Below the pieces are notes generated by a model. That model saw nothing but the letters and a program-made list of their open reading frames with translations. It was not told the origin of the DNA and made no database searches. The position numbers and the translations under genes are program-made. A stretch of DNA of 64,000 nucleotides. It comes from Liberibacter brunswickensis. GTDB lineage: Bacteria; Pseudomonadota; Alphaproteobacteria; Rhizobiales; Rhizobiaceae. The first letter of the stretch is position 1. Every line of letters starts with the position of its first letter. Positions 56,169 through 64,000 of this stretch are shown here, one piece after another. The DNA is taken from the NCBI RefSeq assembly GCF_036858155.1, contig NZ_JAAEJX010000008.1, positions 8,241 to 72,240 of the forward strand. Reading direction: 5' to 3'.

Positions 56169-56962
56169 GCAACACTCCTTGTATTCTCCAATTTCCATCC
56201 AGAATGGAGAGCTACAACACCGTTAGTATAGTTTGCAAATGATACATTAGAAAAACCCTCTGCTGAAATAATTTTAGCAAAATCCTGTTGATTTGGGAAT
56301 CTTCGAATAGACTCAACCAAGTATTGATATGGCTCTCCATCACCTGTTATTAACCTACCTATTTTAGGAATAGCATTAAAAGACCACATATCATAAAACT
56401 TTCTAAAAATCGGCTCTTGTACTTCAGAAAACTCTAGTATTAGCAATCTTCCTCCACGCTTTAGTATTCGATAAATTTCCTTAAGTACTAAGGCGATATG
56501 TGGCATATTGCGAATACCAAAAGCCAATGTACACGCATCAAAACTATTTGCTTTAAAGGGAAGATTTTCGGCATTTGCTTCAATAAAAGTAACACAATCC
56601 TCTAAGTTCTCTTTAAATGAACGATCTCTCCCAACAGAAAGCATTTCGTTATTAATATCTACAACCGTAATCTTAGCTTTATTATCCGAAGCTTCTGCAA
56701 TACGAAATGCGATATCTCCTGTACCACCTGCAACATCTAAAACACGATAGTCATCAGACTTTTTAGGATTAAGTGCGGTTACCATAGCTTCTTTCCAGAA
56801 CCTATGTAGTCCAAAAGACATAACATCATTCATTAGATCATAACGACGTGATACTCTAGAAAAAACATGGTTTACCATATTTTGTTTTTCTTCTTCTGGA
56901 ACATCAAGAAATCCATAGGAAGTTTTCATATTTTCATCAGAATCAAAACGACCTTTTGTCAT
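56165..56962 (-). CDS. ubiE: ubiquinone/menaquinone C-methyltransferase
   Basis: SAM-dependent C-methylation in ubiquinone synthesis. Motif I is VLDVAGGTGDIAFRIA, followed by ITVVDINNEML and CTLAFGIRNMPH; RRYDLMNDVMSFGLHRFWK is the UbiE N-terminal signature. ATG 56962 gives MTKGRFDSDE and has AGGGA upstream; an in-frame TTG six codons earlier is less likely. First gene of the ubiE-ubiB-coaBC operon, coupled to ubiB by a 4-nt overlap. Confidence 0.95.
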   Translation of the reverse strand: MTKGRFDSDENMKTSYGFLDVPEEEKQNMVNHVFSRVSRRYDLMNDVMSFGLHRFWKEAMVTALNPKKSDDYRVLDVAGGTGDIAFRIAEASDNKAKITVVDINNEMLSVGRDRSFKENLEDCVTFIEANAENLPFKANSFDACTLAFGIRNMPHIALVLKEIYRILKRGGRLLILEFSEVQEPIFRKFYDMWSFNAIPKIGRLITGDGEPYQYLVESIRRFPNQQDFAKIISAEGFSNVSFANYTNGVVALHSGWKLENTRSVA

Positions 56963-57192
56963 ACCTATTAATCCCTGCAAGACCTTTATAAAATAATAAA
57001 CCAGAACAATTAATTATTTTAAGTATAAATTTAATACCAATTGTCACGAATTCTTATTATAATCAATTCTAGTAAATGATACCATGCAAAATCAAGAAAC
57101 CATTGCTAAAAGTTAAAATAAATAAAATCATATAAAAACAAACAAAATCGACTTTATTGTCTCTAAAAAGCGTTAAAATTAAGAATTATCCC

Positions 57193-58074
57193 ATGCCTGA
57201 ATTGCCAGAAGTAGAAATCATTCGACGCAATCTTACACCTATTATGAACAATATGATATTAATAGATTTATGCTTACGTCGCGAAAAACTACGTTTTGAT
57301 TTCCCCCCTAATTTTTCTTCGTCCGTACGAGAAAAGAGGATCATCAATATTTCTCGTCGCGCAAAATATTTGCTTATTGAACTTGAAAATAATCTATCAA
57401 TAATTGTGCATTTAGGAATGACTGGGTCTTTTATTGTTGAACAATCATCTTCCATAAGCTCTTGCATAAAACCAATAAAAAATCCCAAACATAATCATGT
57501 TATTATTTCTATTACTAACGATACGAAAACAAAAAAATATCGCATAATTTATAACGATCCTCGTCGTTTTGGATTCATGGACCTAGTAAAAACTAGTTTG
57601 AAAGAAAAATATCTTCCTTTAAGCAAACTTGGCCCTGAGCCATCTGATAAAAGCTTTAATGTATCGTATTTAACTCATCAACTTAATAAAAGAAATAGCA
57701 ATCTTAAAAATGCTCTGCTTAACCAACAAATAGTAGCTGGCCTTGGAAACATTTATGTATGTGAAGCATTATGGAGAGCTAAATTATCTCCTATAAGGAA
57801 CACAAAAAGTCTTGTACAAGAAAATTGTAATTCCAATCCTATAATTTCTAGATTAATTAAAGAAATTAAACAAGTTATCACCGACGCCATCAATGCAGGA
57901 GGATCTTCATTTCGTGATTATATACACATAGATGGTTCAAAAGGATCTTTTCAAAATACATTCTCTGTTTATGGGAAAGATGGAAAACCATGCCCATCAA
58001 ACTGCGGACAAACTGTAAGTCGAATTATTCAATCAGGAAGATCTACTTTTTACTGCAAATATTGCCAAAAATGA
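57193..58074 (+). CDS. mutM: formamidopyrimidine-DNA glycosylase
   Basis: Base-excision enzyme that removes 8-oxoguanine and formamidopyrimidine and cuts the strand. Pro2 must be the mature N-terminus, so ATG 57193 (MPELPEVEIIRRNL) is the start; the frame is open upstream, but that cannot be translated usefully. Conserved parts: catalytic PELPE, LGMTGSF, NPRRFG-type NDPRRFGFMDL, QQIVAGLGNIYVCEALW, and a C-terminal zinc finger (CPSNCG and FYCKYCQK). 293 residues. Confidence 0.95.
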   Translation: MPELPEVEIIRRNLTPIMNNMILIDLCLRREKLRFDFPPNFSSSVREKRIINISRRAKYLLIELENNLSIIVHLGMTGSFIVEQSSSISSCIKPIKNPKHNHVIISITNDTKTKKYRIIYNDPRRFGFMDLVKTSLKEKYLPLSKLGPEPSDKSFNVSYLTHQLNKRNSNLKNALLNQQIVAGLGNIYVCEALWRAKLSPIRNTKSLVQENCNSNPIISRLIKEIKQVITDAINAGGSSFRDYIHIDGSKGSFQNTFSVYGKDGKPCPSNCGQTVSRIIQSGRSTFYCKYCQK

Positions 58075-58183
58075 AATAGACATCATGAAATCCGATGGTT
58101 TATAATATTGACTACAAAGCATTCTATAGTTATTGTGGTTTGGTGTTCTAATTGTTTGATTTACGGATGTCTAAGGTAAATCT

Positions 58184-58211
58184 TTGACATTGTTTTCCAT
58201 CCTCCTATGTA
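58184..58211 (+). promoter_or_regulatory. candidate promoter of rpsT
   Basis: TTGACA, 16-nt spacer and TATGTA, about 30 nt before the rpsT ATG. The -35 is perfect; the -10 is moderate. Confidence 0.45.
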
Positions 58212-58241
58212 GTATAAAGATGTTCTGACGAAAGGTATTTA

Positions 58242-58505
58242 ATGGCTAATAAGGAATCTGCTAAAAAGATGGTTCGCAAAATTGACCGTCGCAAGTTAAT
58301 TAATAAGAGTAGACGATCTTTTGTACACTCTTGCATAGTTAATGCAAATAAGGCAATTTCTTTTGGAGAAATTGGTACAGCAACAGAAGCTTGTAAAAAA
58401 GCAGAGGCTGTCATACAAAAAGCTAAAAGCAAGGGGTTATTACATAGAAATACAGCATCTCGCAGAGTTTCTAGAATATCAAAACGTTTGAAGAGGCTTT
58501 TGTAA
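58242..58505 (+). CDS. rpsT: 30S ribosomal protein S20
   Basis: Primary 16S rRNA-binding protein of the small subunit. 87 residues, mostly helical and basic (ANKESAKKMVRKIDRRKLIN, then AVIQKAKSKGLLHRNTASRR). AAAGG precedes the ATG. A strong terminator follows at 58561. Confidence 0.97.
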   Translation: MANKESAKKMVRKIDRRKLINKSRRSFVHSCIVNANKAISFGEIGTATEACKKAEAVIQKAKSKGLLHRNTASRRVSRISKRLKRLL

Positions 58506-58560
58506 ATTCTTCATTATATTAGAATTTAAAGCACTGATAATATTGTAAAATTGCCCTAAA

Positions 58561-58594
58561 AGATCACCAATAAATTAATTGGTGATCTTTTTTT
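58561..58594 (+). terminator. Rho-independent terminator of rpsT
   Basis: AGATCACCAAT (58561-58571) and ATTGGTGATCT (58578-58588), a perfect 11-bp stem with a 6-nt loop, followed by six or more T. It lies 55 bp after the rpsT stop codon. Confidence 0.95.
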
Positions 58595-58798
58595 ATCTAA
58601 TACACAAATTATCTTTGATAAATTCTTTGTATTAGGAACATAGATATTAGACAACCTTGGTTGTCGATTCGAAACATTACCTATGATACATCGCTTTACA
58701 AAAAGGTTTTTTCTAAAAACAATAATTATGATAAATAAATTAAAAAACAAACTATATTTTTTTGAATAAATATAAAATTTATTTTAAAAAATTACAAA

Positions 58799-58837
58799 GA
58801 ATCAAATTCTCGAATCTCATTGATTCAAAAGCGATTC
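58799..58837. promoter_or_regulatory. cluster of four CcrM-type methylation sites (GANTC)
   Basis: Four GANTC sites (two GAATC, two GATTC) start at 58799, 58812, 58822 and 58833, so spacings are 13, 10 and 11 bp, close to one helical turn. They lie about 190-230 bp upstream of the dnaA ATG. GANTC is the CcrM target in alphaproteobacteria, and methylation of such sites affects dnaA transcription in Caulobacter. Confidence 0.6.
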
Positions 58838-58987
58838 TCACTTTAATAGCAATATCCATAAAATATCTCTTCAAAAGTCAATCCCCGAAAATATCATTGC
58901 CTGCAAAAATCATCATTGATATTATAGAATGTTCCTGACTAAATAGATTAGGAAAATTTGAGATACGAATCTAAAAAACACTTTAAT

Positions 58988-59005
58988 TTTTTTGTGTAAA
59001 TTAAT
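58988..59005 (+). repeat. 18-bp direct repeat, copy upstream of dnaA
   Basis: TTTTTTGTGTAAATTAAT ends 20 bp before the dnaA ATG; the same sequence occurs at 60570-60587, just after dnaA. Confidence 0.75.
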
Positions 59006-59025
59006 TGGGATGGAAGGCATAGAAA

Positions 59026-60537
59026 ATGCAATTAAGAGGAATATCTGCTTGTATTCAAGAAAATGAAGATAAAATAGCCGAAAGAGCCTCAAAGAATACT
59101 GATACGAGGTGCTTGGAAATAAAGTGTGAATCTATTTTTGCAGCCGTATCATCTCGTCTGAAAAATCAGGTGGGTCCAGATGTGTATGCTAGTTGGTTTA
59201 AAAGACTTAAATTCCATTCGGTTTCTCATAATATAGTACACCTGTCTGTACCAACTAATTTTTTAAAAGCTTGGATCAAAAATCGTTACCTTGAAAATAT
59301 TACAAAACTTTTTCAAGAAGAGAGCAATAAAATTAAGGGAGTGGATATTCTTGTAAGATCTGTCGCATTACCTCCTGTAGAACAACCTGTTGTATCTAAT
59401 CCTAATACTCCTGCAAAATCATCTGCAATCAGCGCAAGCGAAGGGAAAAATTATACTCTAGCAGGCAAACAGATTATCAATCCCGTATTTGGATCACCAT
59501 TAGATAATAGATTTATATTTTCTACTTTTATAGAAGGGCCATCTAATCGTGTAGCACTTACAGCAGCTCATAATATTGCTGAACTAGATTCTAATGGCTA
59601 CAATCCAGTAAGATTAAATCCTCTATTTATACATGCATCTGTTGGACTTGGAAAAACACATCTTTTACAAGCTATTGCTAATGCATCTATCAAAAAACAA
59701 CCAAATATTCGAGTGGTTTATTTAACAGCAGAATATTTTATGTGGAGATTTGCTAGCGCTATACGTGATAACTACGCTCTCAATCTTAAAGACAGTCTTC
59801 GCAACATAGATTTACTTTTAATTGACGATATGCAATTCCTACAAGGAAAGCTAATTCAACATGAATTCTGTCACTTGCTAAATTCTCTTTTAGATAGCGC
59901 AAAACAAGTCGTAGCAGCAGCCGATCGCCCTCCTTCTGAATTGGAATCTCTTGATCCACGCATACGCTCTCGCCTTCAAGGAGGTGTATCAGTGCCGTTG
60001 GGATCGCATGATTATGATATGCGTTTTTCTATCCTTAAAAATCGCCTTGCAATATCCCAAAAGGATGATCCTAAACTACAAATAAATGAAGAAGTTCTCA
60101 TGCACGTTGCACGTACTATTACAACAAGTGGACGAGAATTGGATGGAGCATTTAATCAACTTGTTTTCCGACATTCCTTCGAACCCACCTTGACAATAGA
60201 AATAGTAGACGAATTGCTCTCACATCTCGTCAATACCGGCGAGACTAAAAAAATGAGAATTGAAGATATACAGCGCATGGTAGCAAAGCATTACAATATA
60301 ACACGTAATGACTTATTGTCTAACCGTCGTGTCCGCGTAGTTGTAAGACCACGTCAAATTGCTATGTATCTATCAAAAATCATGACTCCACGTTCTTTTC
60401 CAGAAATAGGACGTCGTTTTGGAGATAGAGATCATACAACCGTTCTCCATGCTGTTCGAAAAGTGGAAAAAATGTTAGAAACCGATATTACCCTTAAAAA
60501 AGAAGTAGAATTACTTAAAAGATTAATCTCCGAATAA
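59026..60537 (+). CDS. dnaA: chromosomal replication initiator DnaA
   Basis: Binds and melts the origin. 503 residues: domain I (about 35-110), AAA+ domain III with Walker A ASVGLGKTH (Lys210) and Walker B LLLIDDMQF (LIDD at 265-268), sensor segments LDPRIRSRLQGG, and domain IV with the DnaA signature GDRDHTTVLHAVRKVE. The N-terminal extension of about 30 residues before domain I is somewhat longer than in enterobacteria, as in rhizobia. The gene follows rpsT with a 520-bp regulatory spacer. Confidence 0.97.
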   Translation: MQLRGISACIQENEDKIAERASKNTDTRCLEIKCESIFAAVSSRLKNQVGPDVYASWFKRLKFHSVSHNIVHLSVPTNFLKAWIKNRYLENITKLFQEESNKIKGVDILVRSVALPPVEQPVVSNPNTPAKSSAISASEGKNYTLAGKQIINPVFGSPLDNRFIFSTFIEGPSNRVALTAAHNIAELDSNGYNPVRLNPLFIHASVGLGKTHLLQAIANASIKKQPNIRVVYLTAEYFMWRFASAIRDNYALNLKDSLRNIDLLLIDDMQFLQGKLIQHEFCHLLNSLLDSAKQVVAAADRPPSELESLDPRIRSRLQGGVSVPLGSHDYDMRFSILKNRLAISQKDDPKLQINEEVLMHVARTITTSGRELDGAFNQLVFRHSFEPTLTIEIVDELLSHLVNTGETKKMRIEDIQRMVAKHYNITRNDLLSNRRVRVVVRPRQIAMYLSKIMTPRSFPEIGRRFGDRDHTTVLHAVRKVEKMLETDITLKKEVELLKRLISE

Positions 60538-60569
60538 AAATCATCCTATAGAAATCATCTCGACTCTTG

Positions 60570-60587
60570 TTTTTTGTGTAAATTAAT
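60570..60587 (+). repeat. 18-bp direct repeat, copy downstream of dnaA
   Basis: Second copy of TTTTTTGTGTAAATTAAT, starting 33 bp after the dnaA stop codon. The bases that follow (GG then GGGAT) are also loosely shared with the upstream copy. Confidence 0.75.
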
Positions 60588-60780
60588 AATGGTCGGGATA
60601 TTTTCTATTTTTATATTTATCATTTAATATAAAAAATAACATTGCGAATAAAATATACAACTACATTGATATTGCTAATAAGTAATATTAGCACGTGTTT
60701 ATTCAAATTTATTTTTTATTTATGATAAATAATACACTGATCATCTTCCTTGAAAAAATACATTGTAAAGAAAAAAATAA

Positions 60781-61968
60781 TCATATAGCAAGATTAGCTA
60801 CTACTGAATCTAGAAGCATCATTCCTTTTTGCGTGCATCGTAATCTTGAAGTCTCAATACGTTCAATAAAACCTTGTCTTTGAAGATTTTTTTCACATTC
60901 AACATCTAAATTACGCCCTGATAATATCTCCCAATCCTTTATATTTATTCCTTCTCTTAGCCTCATTCCCATCATCAACAATTCATCAGCTTGCTGTTCA
61001 GAGCTTAGAAATTCTTTTTCAACAACAGCATGTCCATTTTTTTTCACTTTTTTTAACCAATTCTCAGGATGTTTTTCTATAGACATTGCTATTCGATTAG
61101 AACCAACTTTAACACGACTATGCGCTCCTGGACCAATTCCAATATAATCACCATATCGCCAATAATTCATATTGTGCAAACTTTCAGAACCCAGTAAAGC
61201 ATGATTTGATATTTCATATGCATGCAATCCATGTACACTAGTAATGCTTTGAGTCAAATTATAAAAATCAGCTGCGAGATTATCACTAGGGAGAACAAGA
61301 TTTCCATCTTTATGCATTTGATAAAATAATGTTTTTTTTTCTATTGTAAGCTGATAAAGAGAAAGATGGTCTACTGCATAAGAAAGGGCTTTTTGCAGTT
61401 CCATTTCCCATTGTTTTATAGTTTGTCCTGGGAGAGAATATATTAAATCGAAAGAAATTCGTGGGAAAATATCACGTGCTAAATATATAGCTGAGATAGC
61501 TTCAGAAACGTTATGATTACGACCTAAAAATTTTAATGATTCTTCCTCTAAAGATTGTACACCTAGAGAAATACGATTTACCCCAGACTTTCTATATCCT
61601 TTAAAATTATATGCATCTACACTAGATGGATTAGCTTCAATAGTAATTTCAACATTGAATGGAAGAAACCAATTATTTGCTATATTATCAATAATAATAG
61701 CAATGTTTTGGGGATCTATAAGAGATGGAGTCCCTCCACCAAAAAAAATACTAGAAATAGATCGAGGTCCGGTTAATTTTCTCATCCACTGCATTTCTAA
61801 AAGAAAAGACTGAATAAAATGTCTTTGATCAATTTTATAACGCCTAACATGACTATTAAAATCACAGTATGGACATTTTTTAGCACAAAAAGGCCAATGC
61901 ACATAAATTCCTAAAGAATTATTATCCTGATGTTTTTTATCATCTTCACATGCATTAGGATATTTCAT
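60781..61968 (-). CDS. hemW: radical SAM family haem chaperone HemW
   Basis: 395 residues. The radical SAM cluster motif is CAKKCPYCDF (CxxxCxYC plus the HemW-type Phe and following Asn), after YVHWPFC; IFFGGGTPSLI and the C-terminal HemN_C winged domain (LLMMGMRLREGI) are present. It was long annotated as oxygen-independent coproporphyrinogen oxidase but lacks HemN-specific features; HemW binds haem and delivers it. ATG 61968 is chosen: it overlaps the rdgB stop as ATGA and follows GGAGGGAAA. Two in-frame upstream ATGs are poorer. Third gene of rph-rdgB-hemW. Confidence 0.9.
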   Translation of the reverse strand: MKYPNACEDDKKHQDNNSLGIYVHWPFCAKKCPYCDFNSHVRRYKIDQRHFIQSFLLEMQWMRKLTGPRSISSIFFGGGTPSLIDPQNIAIIIDNIANNWFLPFNVEITIEANPSSVDAYNFKGYRKSGVNRISLGVQSLEEESLKFLGRNHNVSEAISAIYLARDIFPRISFDLIYSLPGQTIKQWEMELQKALSYAVDHLSLYQLTIEKKTLFYQMHKDGNLVLPSDNLAADFYNLTQSITSVHGLHAYEISNHALLGSESLHNMNYWRYGDYIGIGPGAHSRVKVGSNRIAMSIEKHPENWLKKVKKNGHAVVEKEFLSSEQQADELLMMGMRLREGINIKDWEILSGRNLDVECEKNLQRQGFIERIETSRLRCTQKGMMLLDSVVANLAI

Positions 61969-62630
61969 TTTCCCTCCATACATAAACAACTATCGACAAA
62001 ACACTTGAATGCACATGCTCTATGAGAAAGAATATCTGTACCAGATAGCGTAATACTGGTTATTTCTCCATTTTTCTCTTTTTCTGTCATCTCTCCAAAA
62101 GTACGATCATAGCCATTTGGTTGAAAAATAGGATCATATCCAAAACCTAGTGCTCCACGTGGAGGCCATACAATAATTCCTTGGACCTTCCCAACAAAGT
62201 TTTCTACATGACCATCAGGCCACGCAATAGATAAAACTGATATGAAATGCGCGGAACGCAACGAAGGATGATTAGCAGACTTAGATATGAGAGCATTCTC
62301 TATTTTTTGCATAGCCATTTCAAAATTACGATCACCAATATTATTTTCAGCCCATCTAGCACTATGAATTCCTGGCTTGCCCTCAAGTGCATCAATAACA
62401 AGACCAGAATCATCCGCAAGAGATGGTATACCTGTATTTCTAGCAGCACTTAACGATTTAATCATAGCATTTTCTTCAAAAGAAACCCCCGTTTCTTTTG
62501 GAACAACTAAATTTAATTCAAGAGAAGACGTTGTAACAATACCAAATGGGGCAATAAGACTATACATCTCATGTATTTTATCTGCATTGTGGCTTGCAAT
62601 GATAACTTTTTTCTCAATTAATTTACGCAC
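61965..62630 (-). CDS. rdgB: dITP/XTP pyrophosphatase (RdgB/HAM1)
   Basis: Removes deaminated purine nucleoside triphosphates. Marks: IIASHNADKIHEM at the N-terminus, ENAMIKSLSAARNTGIPSLA, SLADDSGLVIDAL, HSARWAE and GFGYDPIFQP. 221 residues. The start is GTG at 62630, 11 nt after the rph stop codon. It overlaps hemW by 4 nt. Confidence 0.95.
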   Translation of the reverse strand: MRKLIEKKVIIASHNADKIHEMYSLIAPFGIVTTSSLELNLVVPKETGVSFEENAMIKSLSAARNTGIPSLADDSGLVIDALEGKPGIHSARWAENNIGDRNFEMAMQKIENALISKSANHPSLRSAHFISVLSIAWPDGHVENFVGKVQGIIVWPPRGALGFGYDPIFQPNGYDRTFGEMTEKEKNGEITSITLSGTDILSHRACAFKCFVDSCLCMEGK

Positions 62631-62641
62631 TTATATTTAAC

Positions 62642-63364
62642 CTATTTGGATATCACATCTTTTTGCAACTGTATTAAATAAGCAATGCTATTTTTTGCTA
62701 AATTAAACATAGATAAAAAATGATCTTGCGAAAAAGTAGCGCGTTCCGCAGAACATTGAACTTCTACTATATCACCTGTATCGGTCATTACGAAATTAGC
62801 ATCAACATCAATGTTAGAATCTTCTTCATAATCAAGATCTACTATAGTGTCTCCAGATAACATGCCGCAAGATATTGCTGCTACTTGCCCTTTCAACACC
62901 TGTGATAATTGAAATTTACTTTTATGAATTTCCATATATTTCAAACAGTCATATAACGCAATCCATGCTCCGGTAATTGAAGCAGTTCGTGTACCTCCAT
63001 CTGCTTGTATAACATCACAATCTACAATAACCTGATTAGATCCTAAAGCCGAAAGATCAACTACTGAACGCAAAGAACGACCTATTAGGCGCTGTATTTC
63101 TTGGGTTCTTCCACCCTGTCTTCCACTAACGGATTCTCGTCTCATACGGCTTCCAGTAGAACGAGGCAACATTCCATACTCTGCAGTGATCCATCCATGT
63201 TTTGCATTACGGATCCACATTGGGACTTTCTCTTCAAGTGTAGCAGTAATTAAAACATGAGTGTCACCGAATTTTACCAAACAAGATCCTTCAGAATATT
63301 TAGAAACATTTCTTATCAATGATATTTCTCGAATTTGACTTTTCTGTCTACCCAATAAACGCAT
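62642..63364 (-). CDS. rph: ribonuclease PH
   Basis: Phosphorolytic 3' exonuclease that trims tRNA 3' ends. 240 residues: SCLVKFGDTHVLITATLEE, the conserved arginines in RSTGSRMRRESVSGRQGGR, and DCDVIQADGGTRTASITGA. First gene of the rph-rdgB-hemW operon. In Rhizobiales hrcA and grpE usually lie on the other side of rph. Confidence 0.96.
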   Translation of the reverse strand: MRLLGRQKSQIREISLIRNVSKYSEGSCLVKFGDTHVLITATLEEKVPMWIRNAKHGWITAEYGMLPRSTGSRMRRESVSGRQGGRTQEIQRLIGRSLRSVVDLSALGSNQVIVDCDVIQADGGTRTASITGAWIALYDCLKYMEIHKSKFQLSQVLKGQVAAISCGMLSGDTIVDLDYEEDSNIDVDANFVMTDTGDIVEVQCSAERATFSQDHFLSMFNLAKNSIAYLIQLQKDVISK

Positions 63365-63966
63365 AAGTTTTACCCTTCATAACCTATTTTTGTTTACATA
63401 CATCACTTAAAAAACAAAAAAATAATGTAAAACAAACAATAAATACGATAAATTAGTGTACTATCCCAATAAATTTTTTAGGATTGATAGTGAAATGCAT
63501 ATAAAAATAATAATATCATATATTTTTCCAAACTAAAAAAATCATAATCAAATTTTACGGATAGTAGAAACTTAATTAAAGACCGACTAGAATAACTTAT
63601 TAACATAATTATGCGGTAAAATCAATGATTTAGATACGCCCTAACCCTAGAATCTACAATAGTAAATAGCATTGATTCTACGTTGTTTTATTTTATGACG
63701 CCCGCACCTTTTGGACTATAATTTTCGATCTTTTTTTTAAACTAATTAATTATATTTTAATCTAAATAAATCGTATTCTTGATTTTTTAACTTATTTTAT
63801 AATAACAATATGTGTGCAGTTGATTTTTATATTCTTGGTTAGGGCTTTATGAACGACTTTCCAATAAATATGTCGTATTAGAAAAGGATATGGCCAATCA
63901 GAAAATAACTTTTGCTAGGACGATTTCTTTATTGTAATATTGCTCTTTTTGACTTACAATGTAGAT
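63365..63966. other. 600-bp spacer with possible structured RNA
   Basis: No coding frame larger than a few codons. Contains an imperfect hairpin around 63648-63680 (TAGAATC and GATTCTA arms), the 9-mer GCCCTAACC at 63638-63646 with its exact complement GGTTAGGGC at 63837-63845, and a T8 run at 63731-63738. No heat-shock CIRCE element (TTAGCACTC-N9-GAGTGCTAA) is seen. Confidence 0.4.
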
Positions 63967-64000
63967 ATGGCGAACGTTGCAGAAAAAGAAAAAACATCTA
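63967..64000 (+). CDS. start of an unidentified protein (cut by window end)
   Basis: ATG at 63967 opens MANVAEKEKTS and runs off the window. Only eleven residues are visible, too few to identify. By gene order next to rph, hrcA or grpE would be expected, and the acidic/lysine-rich start would suit GrpE, but this is a guess. A weak GTAGAT precedes the ATG. Confidence 0.35.
   Translation, partial: MANVAEKEKTS

Larger units (their letters stand above)
58595..59025. other. dnaA upstream region with clustered GANTC sites
   Basis: About 430 bp of non-coding DNA. GANTC occurs at 58676-58680, 58799-58803, 58812-58816, 58822-58826, 58833-58837 and 58967-58971. I see no TTATNCACA DnaA boxes, so this is probably a promoter region and not the replication origin. 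Confidence 0.6.

Noticed and set aside
58506..59025. Replication origin next to dnaA
   Set aside because: No TTATNCACA DnaA boxes or iteron-like repeats are visible. In many alphaproteobacteria the origin is not at dnaA.
60540..60780. Degenerate second copy of the dnaA start suggested by the flanking repeat
   Set aside because: Only an 18-bp repeat is shared. The sequence after it gives a 12-codon frame without resemblance to dnaA.
1..64000. CRISPR array, insertion sequence, toxin-antitoxin or secretion island
   Set aside because: No regularly spaced repeats, transposase genes or recognisable modules were found. The window is core metabolism and information processing throughout.

Overview
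The window is a stretch of core chromosome from an AT-rich, reduced alphaproteobacterium of the Rhizobiales. The best fit is the genus 'Candidatus Liberibacter' (phloem- or psyllid-associated). This is inferred from rhizobial proteins in rhizobial order (psd-pssA, coaBC-ubiB-ubiE-mutM-rpsT-dnaA, rph-rdgB-hemW, atpHAGDC next to priA, rluD-rpoH), from RirA-type iron control, from ALA-synthase haem synthesis, and from a low G+C content (about one third by eye) with wide AT-rich spacers. The low G+C would suit the L. americanus end of the genus, but I cannot fix the species from sequence alone. I see no prophage, insertion sequence, CRISPR array or defence island.

Layout. 1-5.8 kb: end of an Atm1-like ABC exporter, phospholipid synthesis (psd, pssA), a YdcF-like membrane protein, plsC, a methyltransferase and glyoxalase II. 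6-12.4 kb: rpmB, a J-domain protein, bolA, xerD, accA, an L,D-transpeptidase, a short gene broken by two compensating frameshifts, and ygfZ. 12.7-20.7 kb: orphan tadD, uppP, a glutathione transferase, an SDR protein, a NitT/TauT-like ABC pair without a binding protein, and an outer-membrane beta-barrel gene. 21-32 kb: uvrC-pgsA, a DbpA-like RNA helicase, an aspartate aminotransferase, tRNA-Tyr and tRNA-Gly, rlmB, hemA and an M24 aminopeptidase. 32.8-43.5 kb: an FtsK/SpoIIIE translocase with no visible membrane domain, a small secreted LprI-like protein, rluC, a phosphoesterase, rluD, rpoH, a conserved membrane protein and purA. 43.8-51.6 kb: tRNA-Leu, the F1 ATP synthase operon and priA. 52-64 kb: rirA, hsp20, coaBC-ubiB-ubiE, mutM, rpsT, dnaA, hemW-rdgB-rph and the first codons of one more gene.

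Most genes serve membrane lipid and cell-wall turnover, quinone, haem, CoA and ATP supply, RNA modification and DNA repair: a housekeeping set. Adaptive content is limited to the outer-membrane protein, the LprI-like secreted protein, the orphan ABC system, RirA, RpoH and Hsp20.

I did not find a new multi-gene system. The observations most worth checking are non-coding: four GANTC (CcrM-type) sites within 39 bp upstream of dnaA, an 18-bp direct repeat on either side of dnaA, a 12-unit AT microsatellite upstream of the ATP synthase operon, a 2 x 22 bp tandem duplication upstream of the RNA helicase, and a conserved-looking small gene carrying two compensating frameshifts.
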